Assembly: GCF_026341825.1 (NCBI RefSeq)
Contig: NZ_JAPENY010000001.1
Span: forward strand, 2,976,001 to 3,040,000
DNA from: Streptomyces sp. NBC_00620
Lineage (GTDB): Bacteria > Actinomycetota > Actinomycetes > Streptomycetales > Streptomycetaceae
DNA: 64,000 nucleotides
Reading direction: 5' to 3'
A model generated the notes under the pieces. That model was not told the origin of the DNA and made no database searches. It worked only from the letters and a program-made list of their open reading frames with translations. Each line of letters starts with the position of its first letter. Positions within the stretch are counted from its first letter, which is position 1. This document shows positions 39,046-48,193 of the stretch, in pieces. The position numbers were made by a program, and so were the translations under genes.

Positions 39046-40470
39046 TCAGCTGCTCTTGTACGCCTTGGCGGCGTCGGCCTCGAGTTTGCTCTGGGCGCCC
39101 GCGACGTCCGACGGGTTCTTCAGGAAGTCCTGCAGGTCCTTCCACTCGCCGACACCCTGCGTGCCGCCGAAGGCCGCCGGGGCCTGGTCGGACATGTCGA
39201 AGCGGAAGTCGTCACCCGCGGCGAGCAGGGCCTTGGCGATGTCCCGGGTGACATCGTCCTTGTAACTGGCCTGGTCCATCTCCTTGTTGGGGGAGAGGAA
39301 GCCGCCCTGTGCCGCCCAGATCTCGGCCGCGTCCGTCGAAGCCAGGAAGGTCAGCAGCGCCTGGGCGCCCGCTCCGTCCTTCAGCGCCACGGCGACGTCG
39401 CCGCCGCTGACCACGGGGGCCTGGTCGCCGACCGCCGGGAACGGGAAGACCTTGGCGTCCGTGCCGACCTTCGCCTTCGTGTCCGCGTTGATGTTCGCCG
39501 TCACGAAGTCGCCCTCGAAGACCATCCCCGCAGGGGTGTCACCCGAGAACGTCTGCGTCACCGACTTCGGGAACTCCGTCTGCAGCGCGCCCGAGCGGCC
39601 GCCCGCGATCAGGTCGTCCTTGCCCCACAGCTCGGCGAGCGTGGTGAGCGCGGCCTTGACCGACGGGTCCGTCCACTTGATCTCGTGCGCGGCCAGCTGG
39701 TCGTACTTCTCCGGGCCCGCCTGGGAGAGGTACACGTTCTCGAACCAGTCCGTGAGCGTCCAGCCGTCGGCTCCGCCGATGGAGACTGCGGGGGAGCCGG
39801 CGTCGGAGAGTGTCTGCGCGGTGGCGATGAAATCCTTCCAGGTGGTGGGCGTGTCGGTGATGCCTGCGGCTTCGAACGCCGCGGTGTTGTACCAGACCAG
39901 GGACTTGTTGGCGGCCTTCACATAGATGCCGTACTGCTTGCCCTCGTACGCGCCCAGGTCCTTCCAGCCCGCTGAGAAGTTCTTGTCCAGCTGGGCCTGG
40001 GCGTCGGTGCCGATGTCCTTCAGCCAGCCCTTCTCTGCGAACTGGTGCAGGACGCCGACCTGGGGGAGGAACGCCACGTCCGGCGGCTTGCCGCCCTCGA
40101 TCTTGGTACCGAGGAAGGTGGAGGTGTTGTTGCCGGTCGGCACGAAGTTGACCGTGGCGCCGGTGCGCTTCTCGAACTCGTCCAGGACCTTGGTGAAGTT
40201 GGCCTGCTCGGGGCCGGTCCAGACGGCCGCGACTTCGAGGGTCTGCCCGTTCAGTTTGGGGAGTTGGACGGAGGCGGCGCTTTCCGGGGCGCCGCTGGTT
40301 TCCGTGCCGCCCGTGTTGTCGTCGCTGTCGCCGCCGCATGCGGTGAGAGTGAGGGCGCCTGCGATGACCGTGGCCGCGGTTGCTTGTGCGACTCTGCGCG
40401 ACCTGTGGTGTGTCGAGCTCTCGGGCGACCTGCGTGTACGAATCCTGCTGCGCATCTTTGCCCCGTTCAT
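39046..40470 (-). CDS. Sugar-binding lipoprotein of ABC importer
   Basis: This 474-residue extracellular solute-binding protein (family 1) has an Arg-rich n-region, a hydrophobic segment (VIAGALTLTAC) and lipobox LTAC, then a Gly/Thr-rich linker. The mature domain includes EVAAVWTGPEQANFTKVLDEFEK-type N-lobe features. Trp-rich sugar-contacting segments such as DGWTLTDWFENVYLSQAG are also visible. It starts at ATG 40470 behind GAGGAA. The permease gene is 11 nt downstream. The sugar is not determined by sequence alone; oligosaccharides such as alpha-glucosides are common for this group. Confidence 0.92.
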   Translation of the reverse strand: MNGAKMRSRIRTRRSPESSTHHRSRRVAQATAATVIAGALTLTACGGDSDDNTGGTETSGAPESAASVQLPKLNGQTLEVAAVWTGPEQANFTKVLDEFEKRTGATVNFVPTGNNTSTFLGTKIEGGKPPDVAFLPQVGVLHQFAEKGWLKDIGTDAQAQLDKNFSAGWKDLGAYEGKQYGIYVKAANKSLVWYNTAAFEAAGITDTPTTWKDFIATAQTLSDAGSPAVSIGGADGWTLTDWFENVYLSQAGPEKYDQLAAHEIKWTDPSVKAALTTLAELWGKDDLIAGGRSGALQTEFPKSVTQTFSGDTPAGMVFEGDFVTANINADTKAKVGTDAKVFPFPAVGDQAPVVSGGDVAVALKDGAGAQALLTFLASTDAAEIWAAQGGFLSPNKEMDQASYKDDVTRDIAKALLAAGDDFRFDMSDQAPAAFGGTQGVGEWKDLQDFLKNPSDVAGAQSKLEADAAKAYKSS

Positions 40471-40622
40471 CGTTCCTCGTCGAACGTTCTGCGCTGTCCC
40501 GTGCGGTCTGGTCTACGCCCGTGTCTGCGAGGGCGGCAAGAGCGCCGACGCTGTCAAGGGAGCGATCGTGACCGCGTCGTGACGTGTTCTGGCGGGTGGG
40601 GGGTTCGCCTGCTGTCCGGTGG

Positions 40623-40749
40623 GTGGGTCGGGGGCGTGCCGGTACGTCCGCCCGTCGCCGCCGGATCAGACGTTGGCCGGGCAGTGAAACGTCCGGTGAC
40701 GCGGGCGTACGCGACGGGCTTTGGACGTACCGGCACGCCCCCGACCCAC
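40623..40749. repeat. Long inverted repeat with 27-bp perfect arms
   Basis: The arms at 40623-40649 and 40723-40749 are perfectly complementary over 27 bp (inner part GGTACGTCC/GGACGTACC). After a 3-nt bulge the pairing resumes for 9 bp, GCCCGTCGC (40650-40658) with GCGACGGGC (40711-40719). The RNA or DNA could form a very stable hairpin. The remaining loop is about 52 nt. Confidence 0.9.
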
Positions 40750-40885
40750 GCCGGTGGGCGGCTGCGGGGTGTCCGGTGGGGGCCCGCTCCTCGAACGCCT
40801 ACGGCGTCCGGTGGGCGGGGCGGTGTCGTCCCGATCCCCCACCCGCCCGTGGGGGCTGCGCTTTTCAGCTCGGGGCAGGTATCTC

Positions 40886-40982
40886 CAGCCCGTCCGGCGT
40901 TTGAGGACGAGCCCTTCGGGCGAACGGGGGTCTGGGGGCGGAGCCCCCAGGTACGGGTTGGGTAGGGGCGGAGGGGGCGAAA
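40886..40982 (+). repeat. Dispersed repeat (CGTTTGAGGACGAG family), copy A
   Basis: It contains GTCCGGCGTTTGAGGACGAG, the palindrome CTGGGGGCGGAGCCCCCAG and ends in GGTAGGGGCGGAGGGGGCGA. The same order of blocks occurs at 48350-48446, and inverted at 48194-48271. Confidence 0.88.
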
Positions 40983-41007
40983 GAAATCGAGGTCGGCACC
41001 GGTGCCT

Positions 41008-41028
41008 GGGGTTAGGGGTTAGGGGTTA
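41008..41028 (+). repeat. Three GGGGTTA units at a stop codon
   Basis: Three exact 7-bp units run from 41008 to 41028. The last TTA is the TAA stop of the leftward FHA-FtsK gene. It is telomere-like in appearance but short. Confidence 0.85.
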
Positions 41029-44000
41029 GAGGAGGGACGGGACCTCCGTGGCGGATACCGAGCGGGCGGCTCGTTCCAGGGCGCTGGCCAGGAGGGCCAG
41101 GTCTGTGGGGCCGTTGCCGAGTTCTCGGACGGGGCGGCGGGCCGGGGGGTCGCCCATGCGGTGCCATTCGAGGGGGACGACCGTCGGGCGGAGGGTCGCC
41201 GTACGGGGGATACGGCCCGTGACCCGGCCTGCCTGGAAGGGCGTGACCCGTCCGTCGGGGCCGAGAAGGTGGCCTCGGCCTGGCGCGGGCTCGTCCGGCC
41301 CCTGCGCCGACGACACCTCGTCCAGCGTGACCCGGATCGCCGCGGCCCGGGCGAGCTCGGAATCCGAGGTACGCCCCTCCACCCCGGCGGCAGCCACGAG
41401 ATGCACCCCGAGCCGCTCCCCTTCACGGGCAACCGCCTCCAGCGCCCGTACGACCGACCCGGCCGAAGGCCGCCCCAGCGACCCCAACGCGGGGGAGAGC
41501 AACGCATCCAGGTCGTCGACGACCACCACGAGCCGGGCCAGCGGCGGCCCCGGCTCCGCCCGCTCCCGCGCCGCCGCCGGCCGCAGCCGCAGCGTCGAAC
41601 TGGGCGGCGCGTCGAGATCCCCGGCACCGGAGGACCCCCCGCCCGCCGAGCGCTGCGTGACCATCCGCCCCGACACCTCGCGCCGGGTGTGCCACTCCGT
41701 GAAGTCGAGCCGGCCGAGCAACTCCGCCCGTCGCTTCAGTTCGGCGCTCAGGGACTGGGCGAACTCCCGCATCCGTACGGGGTCGTTGGCGGCGAGGTGC
41801 GTGGTGACATGAGGGAGGTCCGTACAGACCCGCAGCCCCTCGCCATTGCCCCCGGTGCCGTCCCGGCCGTCTATCAGGACGATCCCGAGCCGGTCCGGGC
41901 GCTCGGCTGCGGCGAGGGACGCGGCGATGGAGCGCAGCAGTTCCGTACGGCCGCTGCCCGACGGGCCCTCGATCAGCAGGTGCGGGCCCTCCGCCGCGAG
42001 GTCCACGCAGACGGGTCCGCGCGGCCCGGCACCGAGCACGGCCCAGCCGCGCCCGCCCAGCGCCTCCGCGTCGTCGCCCGCGTCCGCCCAACGTGCCATC
42101 AGCGACGCCGGGGTGGCCCGCGCCAGCCCCAACTCGTCGAGGAGCCGCGCCACATGAGGCAACGGCACGGACACCCGCGTGTGCCGCTCCCCTTGCGCAC
42201 CATCCGTACGCAAGGGAGCCAACGCCCGTGCGAACCGCTCCGCCCATGCCACCGACACCGCGTCCACCGCGGCGACGGTGCCACGGCCCACGGGGCCACG
42301 GGGCAGGTGTCCGGGGGAGTGGGGGGTAGAGGGGGTGAGGTGAGAGGAGTTGGGGTGAGAGGAGTTGGGGTGAGAGGAGTTGGGGTGAGAGGAGTTGGGG
42401 TGAGCAGGGGAGGGGCGGAGGGGGCGGAGGGATCCGGTGTGGGTGGATTCGGTGTGCGCCGCGCCGCCTTGTGTGGATCCGTGCGGGGATCCGTTGTTGT
42501 TGCGCCCGGTGCGTGCCGAGCCGTCCTGGGAGGGGTTGTCGTGTGCGGGGCCGCTGTCCGTGGACCCGGGACGGGTCGACCCGGAGTGCGTGGGCTCGGG
42601 TCCCTCCGGGGCGCCCTGTGCCACCCGCAGCAACCGCAGCGCCGTGGCCACATCGCCGCTGAGCAGCGCGACCGCCCCGCACTCCCGGAACGCCGGTGAC
42701 GTCTCGCATGCCGCCTCGTACGTGTCCCTCACGGGTGACGCCGGTGACGCGGATGCCGTCTCGGCCAGGCAGATGACGTGTATGCCGGCCCGCGAACCCT
42801 CGTGTGCCAGCCGTGCCACGGACTCGCGTACGTCGGCTCCGCCTGGGTCGCCGTCCACGATCACGACCGTGTACGGCCCGTCGAAGGCGCCGTCCGCAGG
42901 GTCCTCGTCCCGCGCCCACGAGGGCCGTCGGGCTCCGGCGCGGCCTGCGTCGTCACGGGGAGCGCCCGGCGTCTGCGGGTGGTCGTCCAGGCGGCGGAGG
43001 AGTTCCTCGGTGCGGGCTGTGGCCTGTTCGCGGTCGTACGCGAGCAGGAGGCGGCAGTCCTGGCCGTGGGTGGGGCGGAGGTGCGGGAGCCAGCCGAGCC
43101 AGGACCACTCGGCGGTGCGTTCCTCCACCGTGCGGGAACGGTCCGTGCTGATCAGGACGATCTCCAGCGCGTCCGGCGAGTGCAGCGCGGCGAGCTGTGC
43201 CACGACCGCGCGGGCCAGCCCCGTGAGGCGTTCCCTCGGTCCGGCGAGGCCCAGTGCGCCTGCCTCGCGCAGGTCGGCGGTGACCGGCACGGCGGGCAGC
43301 AGGCCGGAACCGTCGGGCGCCGCCCGGTCCGCCGTGCCCAGCCGGACCGTCAGCGCCTCCGGGTGCCCCGGGCCGCGTTCCCACAGCCTCGGTCCCGGAC
43401 CCAGCGCGGTGAGCAGCAGTGCCGCGGGGTCGGGCCAGCTCTCCGGCGACCGCGTCACCACCGGGGGGTTCTCCTCCGCAGCGGCTTCCCCGTCGTCGTA
43501 CGGGTCCTGCCCGGCTTCCGACGGCTCCGCGCGCCCGCCGGTCAGGCGCCGGGCCCATGCGCCGAGTCCGCCCCGCTTGCGTACGCCCGACGGCACGTCC
43601 GTACCCCGGGGTGGGGTGCCCTTTCGCGTGCCCGTGGCAGAAGTGGCAGAAGTGGCAGAAGTGTCGGAAGCGGTCGAGCTGCCGGGGGCGCTGTCCCTGT
43701 CGCGGGGGGCCTCAGCTGCGCTGGAGGATCCCCGGGTCTCGATCCGGGGCGCCCCGCCTTGTTCCGGTACGACCGGACCATGGTCCTGCGCTGCGGGGAC
43801 GCCGCCCGCGGCTCCCCACTCCGCCGATCCGTAGCCGTGGTGTGTCTCTCCTTCGGGCGGGACCGCGCCGGCTCCGGCCGTCCCGGTGGCGGTCGAGAAC
43901 GACGTCCGGGTCTGGGAGGCGCCTCCCACGCGCGCGTGGGGCACGTTCGCCGTCGGTGCGGGCCGGGTGCGTTCGGCGGCGTCGGCAGGAGCAGCGGCAT

Positions 44001-44658
44001 CCCGCGTATCGCCCTGGACCGTCACCCGGACGTGGCCTTCGCCGTCGGGTGTCGTCCCCACGGACCCCGTGACCTCGGGCGGAGCCAGCCTCAGGGCCGA
44101 TTCGCCGACGCGCAGGAGCGCCCCCGGGGCGAAGCGGACCGGGCGGGTGCCCACACGGGTGCCGTTGAGCGTCGTGCCGTTCGTGGAGCCGAGGTCGGCG
44201 ACCGAGACGCGGCCCTCGGGGGTGACCGTGACCGCGCAGTGCAGGCGGGAGACGTCGGGGTCGTCCAGCGGTACGTCCGCGTCGGCGGAGCGGCCGATGC
44301 GGATCTGGCCGCCGTGCAGCAGGTGGACGCCGCCCGCGTCGGGGCCCGCGATCACCTGGAGCTGGGCGGCGACGTCGTCCACGTCGGGACCGGGCTCCGC
44401 GGGGGAGCCCAGGGACAGCACGGCGCCGTCGGTCAGCGGTGGCTCGCCCACGGTGCAGCGCTGGGCGTCGAGGCGCTCGGCGCCCGCGTACAGCACGACC
44501 TGGCTGTCACTCCCGCCGACCGCCGAGGCGAGTGCCGAGGCCACCGCGGCCAGAGCCGTCCCGGCCGGGGCCGTGACGAGCACATCGCAGACCGCGGCTC
44601 GCCCCCGCGGCTCCGAGGGCGGGCCCAACGGGTCTACGACGGTCAGCCGGATCTGCAT
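41026..44658 (-). CDS. FHA domain plus FtsK/EccC-like ATPase protein
   Basis: This 1210-residue protein has an N-terminal ubiquitin-like segment (MQIRLTVVDPLGPPSEPRGR), an FHA domain (about 110-185, with IRIGRSADADV, VSRLHC and GSTNGT), a long disordered Pro/Ser/Thr-rich stretch, and two FtsK/SpoIIIE-type ATPase regions. The first, around residue 500-560 (LGLAGPRERLTGLARAVVAQ), lacks a P-loop Gly-Lys. The second has GPSGSGRTE (about residue 900) with Arg in place of the Walker A Lys, and VVVVDDLDALL (about 1045) as Walker B. It resembles a soluble EccC of type VII-like systems. The FHA domain would read Thr phosphorylation, probably by the divergent kinases PkaA/PkaB. The start at 44658 (MQIRLTVVD) is chosen for conservation. 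Confidence 0.85.
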   Translation of the reverse strand: MQIRLTVVDPLGPPSEPRGRAAVCDVLVTAPAGTALAAVASALASAVGGSDSQVVLYAGAERLDAQRCTVGEPPLTDGAVLSLGSPAEPGPDVDDVAAQLQVIAGPDAGGVHLLHGGQIRIGRSADADVPLDDPDVSRLHCAVTVTPEGRVSVADLGSTNGTTLNGTRVGTRPVRFAPGALLRVGESALRLAPPEVTGSVGTTPDGEGHVRVTVQGDTRDAAAPADAAERTRPAPTANVPHARVGGASQTRTSFSTATGTAGAGAVPPEGETHHGYGSAEWGAAGGVPAAQDHGPVVPEQGGAPRIETRGSSSAAEAPRDRDSAPGSSTASDTSATSATSATGTRKGTPPRGTDVPSGVRKRGGLGAWARRLTGGRAEPSEAGQDPYDDGEAAAEENPPVVTRSPESWPDPAALLLTALGPGPRLWERGPGHPEALTVRLGTADRAAPDGSGLLPAVPVTADLREAGALGLAGPRERLTGLARAVVAQLAALHSPDALEIVLISTDRSRTVEERTAEWSWLGWLPHLRPTHGQDCRLLLAYDREQATARTEELLRRLDDHPQTPGAPRDDAGRAGARRPSWARDEDPADGAFDGPYTVVIVDGDPGGADVRESVARLAHEGSRAGIHVICLAETASASPASPVRDTYEAACETSPAFRECGAVALLSGDVATALRLLRVAQGAPEGPEPTHSGSTRPGSTDSGPAHDNPSQDGSARTGRNNNGSPHGSTQGGAAHTESTHTGSLRPLRPSPAHPNSSHPNSSHPNSSHPNSSHLTPSTPHSPGHLPRGPVGRGTVAAVDAVSVAWAERFARALAPLRTDGAQGERHTRVSVPLPHVARLLDELGLARATPASLMARWADAGDDAEALGGRGWAVLGAGPRGPVCVDLAAEGPHLLIEGPSGSGRTELLRSIAASLAAAERPDRLGIVLIDGRDGTGGNGEGLRVCTDLPHVTTHLAANDPVRMREFAQSLSAELKRRAELLGRLDFTEWHTRREVSGRMVTQRSAGGGSSGAGDLDAPPSSTLRLRPAAARERAEPGPPLARLVVVVDDLDALLSPALGSLGRPSAGSVVRALEAVAREGERLGVHLVAAAGVEGRTSDSELARAAAIRVTLDEVSSAQGPDEPAPGRGHLLGPDGRVTPFQAGRVTGRIPRTATLRPTVVPLEWHRMGDPPARRPVRELGNGPTDLALLASALERAARSVSATEVPSLL
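42340..42399 (-). repeat. Four 15-bp tandem repeats coding for HPNSS
   Basis: Four exact 15-bp units (plus strand GTGAGAGGAGTTGGG) lie at 42340, 42355, 42370 and 42385. On the coding strand they give SHPNS repeats in the disordered part of the FHA-FtsK protein. Such arrays vary in copy number by slippage. Confidence 0.92.
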
Positions 44659-45100
44659 CGCCGTCAGCGGTCCCTTCCGCGCGGGTGTCCGCGACGAGGA
44701 CGAGGCTGCGCTGTGGTCCCCCCACCGCAGATTCCCCCACCGCACACGGGCACGTCGGCCAGTACTGGAGGCATCCTCGCACCTGCCACTGACAACACGC
44801 CCGCCCCCCACCCGTAAGTGATCTTGATTGGTCGGCTCTGCCCGTAAAAGTTCCTGACCAGTGCCCTACCCGTGCCCGAGCGGTGCCTGCTTGAGATCGG
44901 TCACGTTCACGTCTCGGCAACCAACCGACCGGACCGAGCGTCTTTCCATCGAACATGTACGGCAACTGGTACGTAAGCGACTATGGGGCGCACGGGATGC
45001 GGGGGGCGGCACAGGAAGACGACAGTCCAGTGCTATGTATCCCGGCACTACAGTGGGTCGGAATCAGCAGGCGACCAGCAAGCAACAGGGAGCGCATGAC
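44659..45100. promoter_or_regulatory. Divergent promoter region between the FHA-FtsK gene and pkaA
   Basis: This 442-bp gap has A/T-richer parts at 44818-44860 (GTGATCTTGATTGG, AAAAGTTCC) and around 44990-45080, which are the likely promoter areas for the two directions. No repeat or RNA was recognised. The pkaA frame is open to 44861, but the kinase homology begins after 45101. Confidence 0.45.
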
Positions 45101-46810
45101 GTGCGGCCGGTAGGGAGCAAGTACCTCCTTGAGGAGCCGTTGGGACGCGGCGCCACAGGCACCGTCTGGCGCGCTCGCCAGCGGGAGACGGCAGGCGCCG
45201 AGGCGGCCGTCCAGGGCCAGCCCGGCGAGACCGTGGCGATCAAGGTCCTCAAGGAAGAGCTCGCCGGCGACCCCGACATCGTGATGCGGTTCCTGCGGGA
45301 GCGCTCCGTGCTGCTCCGGCTGACCCACCCGAACATCGTGCGCGTACGGGATCTCGTCGTCGAAGGCGATCTGCTCGCGCTCGTCATGGACCTGATCGAC
45401 GGTCCCGACCTGCACCGCTACCTCCGCGAGAACGGGCCGCTCAGCCCCGTCGCCGCCGCCCTCCTGACCGCCCAGGTCGCCGACGCGCTCGCCGCCAGCC
45501 ATGCCGACGGCGTCGTCCACCGGGATCTGAAGCCCGCGAACGTCCTGCTCATGCAGCAGGGCGGCCAGATGCACCCGATGCTGACGGACTTCGGCATCGC
45601 CCGGCTCGCGGATTCCCCGGGGCTGACCCGGACCCACGAGTTCGTCGGCACGCCCGCGTATGTCGCGCCCGAGTCCGCGGAGGGGCGTCCGCAGACGTCC
45701 GCCGTCGACATCTACGGGGCGGGCATTTTGATGTACGAGCTGGTCACCGGGCGTCCGCCGTTCGGCGGCGGGTCCGCGCTCGAGGTGCTGCACCAGCACC
45801 TGAGCGCCGAGCCGCGCCGCCCGTCGACCGTCCCCGACCCCCTGTGGACCGTCATCGAGCGCTGCCTGCGCAAGAACCCGGACGAGCGGCCCAGCGCCGA
45901 GAACCTCGCCCGCGGACTGCGTACGGTCGCCGCGGGCATCGGCGTGCACGCGAACTCCGCGCAGATCATGGCCGCCGAGGGGGTGGGGGCACTCCTCGTC
46001 CCCGACCCGTCCCCGGCGACCGTCCCCGGCATGCCCGGCGCCGCCGACCCCACCCAGGTGCTGCCGCACGGCGCGGGCTCGTACGACCCGAACGCCGCGA
46101 CCAGCTACCTCCCGCACACCGGTGCCGCCGACCCCACCGCCGTACTCCCCAACCGCGGCGCGGCCGACCCGACCGCCGTCATGCCGCCCGTGCCGCAGAA
46201 CCAGCCGGGCGGGCAGGGCGGTCCCGAGGACCCGCACCCCTGGCAGAACCAGCTGCGCGCGGCCCGCGACCGCAACGAGGCGACGCAGGTCCAGTACCTC
46301 GACCCGAACGAGGACCCGCTGCGCCGCCGCCCCCAGCGGCAGGTGGCACGGCCCCAGCAGCGCCCGCAGCAGCAGCGACCGCCGCAGGGACAGCAGCCGC
46401 CGCCCGGATACGGATATCCGCAGCAGCAACAGCCGCAGCAGTACGCGCCTCAGCACCAGCAGCCCCAGCGTCAGCAGCCTCAGCCGCAGCACCAACAGCC
46501 GCAGCGGTACGCGCCCGCGCCGCAGCAGCCCCAGCAGCCCGCGCCGCGTGAACCGCGCGAGCCCCGGCAGCGCAGTGCCAACCCGATGAAGATTCCCGGG
46601 CTCGGCTGCCTCAAGGGGTGCCTGTTCACCGTCGTCATCCTCTTTGTCGCCGCGTGGCTGATCTGGGAGTTGAGTCCCCTTCAGGAATGGATTGGGAGCA
46701 CCCGGAGTTTCTGGGGCCAGCTGACTGAGATGTACAACACCGTCTCCGGGTGGGTCGGGGATCTCGGCGGAGGTTCCAGCGGTAGTTCCGGCGGTAGTTC
46801 CGGGCAGTAA
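45101..46810 (+). CDS. pkaA: Eukaryotic-type Ser/Thr protein kinase PkaA
   Basis: This 569-residue membrane-anchored kinase starts at GTG 45101 (VRPVGSKYLLEEPLGRGATG). Its catalytic domain (about 9-270) has the glycine loop GRGATGTV, VAIKVLKEEL with the ATP-binding Lys, HRDLKPANVLL and DFGIARLADS, then GTPAYVAPES. A long Pro/Gln-rich region follows (about 380-490), then a hydrophobic segment (CLFTVVILFVAAWLIWEL, about 508-526) and a short Gly/Ser-rich end. The layout matches S. coelicolor pkaA. The next kinase gene is 126 nt downstream, and the divergent FHA protein is a likely phospho-partner. Confidence 0.93.
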   Translation: MRPVGSKYLLEEPLGRGATGTVWRARQRETAGAEAAVQGQPGETVAIKVLKEELAGDPDIVMRFLRERSVLLRLTHPNIVRVRDLVVEGDLLALVMDLIDGPDLHRYLRENGPLSPVAAALLTAQVADALAASHADGVVHRDLKPANVLLMQQGGQMHPMLTDFGIARLADSPGLTRTHEFVGTPAYVAPESAEGRPQTSAVDIYGAGILMYELVTGRPPFGGGSALEVLHQHLSAEPRRPSTVPDPLWTVIERCLRKNPDERPSAENLARGLRTVAAGIGVHANSAQIMAAEGVGALLVPDPSPATVPGMPGAADPTQVLPHGAGSYDPNAATSYLPHTGAADPTAVLPNRGAADPTAVMPPVPQNQPGGQGGPEDPHPWQNQLRAARDRNEATQVQYLDPNEDPLRRRPQRQVARPQQRPQQQRPPQGQQPPPGYGYPQQQQPQQYAPQHQQPQRQQPQPQHQQPQRYAPAPQQPQQPAPREPREPRQRSANPMKIPGLGCLKGCLFTVVILFVAAWLIWELSPLQEWIGSTRSFWGQLTEMYNTVSGWVGDLGGGSSGSSGGSSGQ

Positions 46811-46936
46811 TTCGGGACTTCTGGGAACCGAGTCTGGGGATTTGTCGACACCTGGCGGGTGATTTCCGTCCTGGGAGTGAAGGTTGGCTCTTCGGACGCG
46901 TAGTTTTAGCGACAACACGCGTCTGTAGGAGCAGCC

Positions 46937-48181
46937 TTGGCACGGAAGATCGGCAGCCGGTACACCGCCAACCAGATCCTGGGGCGGGGCAGCGCCGGCA
47001 CGGTGTGGCTGGGCGAGGGGCCCGACGGGCCCGTCGCCGTCAAGCTGCTGCGCGAGGACCTTGCGTCCGACCAGGAGCTCGTGGGGCGCTTCGTGCAGGA
47101 GCGCACGGCGCTGCTCGGGCTCGATCATCCGCATGTGGTCGCGGTGAGGGATCTCGTCGTCGACGGCAACGACCTCGCGCTCGTCATGGATCTCGTCCGT
47201 GGCACCGATCTGCGCACCCGGCTCGACCGGGAGCGGCGGCTCGCCCCCGAGGCCGCGGTCGCGATCGTGGCCGATGTAGCGGACGGGCTGGCGGCGGCGC
47301 ACGCCGCGGGGGTCGTCCACCGGGACGTGAAGCCGGAGAACGTGCTGCTCGACATGCAGGGGCCGCTCGGGCCCGGCGGCTCGCACCCCGCGCTCCTCAC
47401 CGACTTCGGTGTGGCCAAGCTCATCGACTCGCCCCGGCGGACCCGCGCGACGAAGATCATCGGCACACCGGACTATCTCGCGCCCGAGATCATCGAGGGG
47501 CTGCCGCCCCGGGCCGCGGTCGACATCTACGCCCTGGCGACCGTCCTGTACGAGCTCCTCGCCGGGTTCACGCCCTTCGGCGGCGGACACCCCGGGGCGG
47601 TGCTGCGGCGGCATGTGACCGAGACGGTCGTTCCGCTGCCGGGGATCCCTGACGAGCTGTGGCAGCTGCTCGTGCAGTGTCTGGCGAAGGCGCCGGCGTC
47701 TCGGCTGCGGGCGTCCGAGCTGGGGGAGCGGTTGCGGGAGCAGCTGCCTCTGCTGGCGGGGATGCCGCCGCTGGACGTGGATTCGCCGGATGCGGAGTCC
47801 GGGGACGACGAGGGGTACGAGGAGGCCGCCGAGCCTTCCGCCCCGCGTGCCCCGGCGGGGGCTCGGCGGGGGGCCGTTCCGCTTGTGCCCGGGGCTGTGT
47901 CCGACTCGAACCGGGACACCCATACGTCGATGCGGGTGCCGGGGCCGGATGAGCTGGCGGGTGGGGCGCGGGGTACTGCTCGCGTTCCGCGGGCTGCGGG
48001 GGCGCCGCGGCCCGGGTCCGCGCGGCATCGGGCCTCCGCTCGGCGGCGGCGGATCACTCTCGGGGCGGCGGCTGTCGCCCTTGTCGCGGCCGTCGGCGTC
48101 GGTACCTGGCTCGCGACCTCGGGAGACGAGGCTGGGTCCACACCTCCGGACACTAAGAACTCGGCGCCGGCGTCTCCGTGA
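46937..48181 (+). CDS. pkaB: Eukaryotic-type Ser/Thr protein kinase PkaB
   Basis: This 414-residue kinase starts at TTG 46937, behind TAGGAGC. The domain (about 1-265) has GRGSAGTVWLGEG, VAVKLLREDL, HRDVKPENVLL (about 129-139), DFGVAKLIDS and GTPDYLAPEI. An acidic/Ala-rich linker leads to a single membrane span (ITLGAAAVALVAAVGVGTWL, about 372-391) with a short outside tail. It forms a tandem pair with pkaA, as in S. coelicolor. The pair may share regulation, although the 126-nt gap has room for its own promoter. Confidence 0.93.
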   Translation: MARKIGSRYTANQILGRGSAGTVWLGEGPDGPVAVKLLREDLASDQELVGRFVQERTALLGLDHPHVVAVRDLVVDGNDLALVMDLVRGTDLRTRLDRERRLAPEAAVAIVADVADGLAAAHAAGVVHRDVKPENVLLDMQGPLGPGGSHPALLTDFGVAKLIDSPRRTRATKIIGTPDYLAPEIIEGLPPRAAVDIYALATVLYELLAGFTPFGGGHPGAVLRRHVTETVVPLPGIPDELWQLLVQCLAKAPASRLRASELGERLREQLPLLAGMPPLDVDSPDAESGDDEGYEEAAEPSAPRAPAGARRGAVPLVPGAVSDSNRDTHTSMRVPGPDELAGGARGTARVPRAAGAPRPGSARHRASARRRRITLGAAAVALVAAVGVGTWLATSGDEAGSTPPDTKNSAPASP

Positions 48182-48193
48182 CCGTGGGGTTGT

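Larger units (their letters stand above)
40471..41025. other. Repeat-filled intergenic region between the sugar importer and the FHA-FtsK gene
   Basis: This 555-bp non-coding region contains the likely promoter and operator of the binding-protein gene. GAACGTTC (40482-40489) is nested in an inverted CGTTC/GAACG arrangement at 40471-40486. It also contains a 127-bp inverted-repeat structure (40623-40749), a CCGGCGTTTGAGGACGAG-type repeat (40886-40982) and three GGGGTTA units (41008-41028). Confidence 0.6.
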
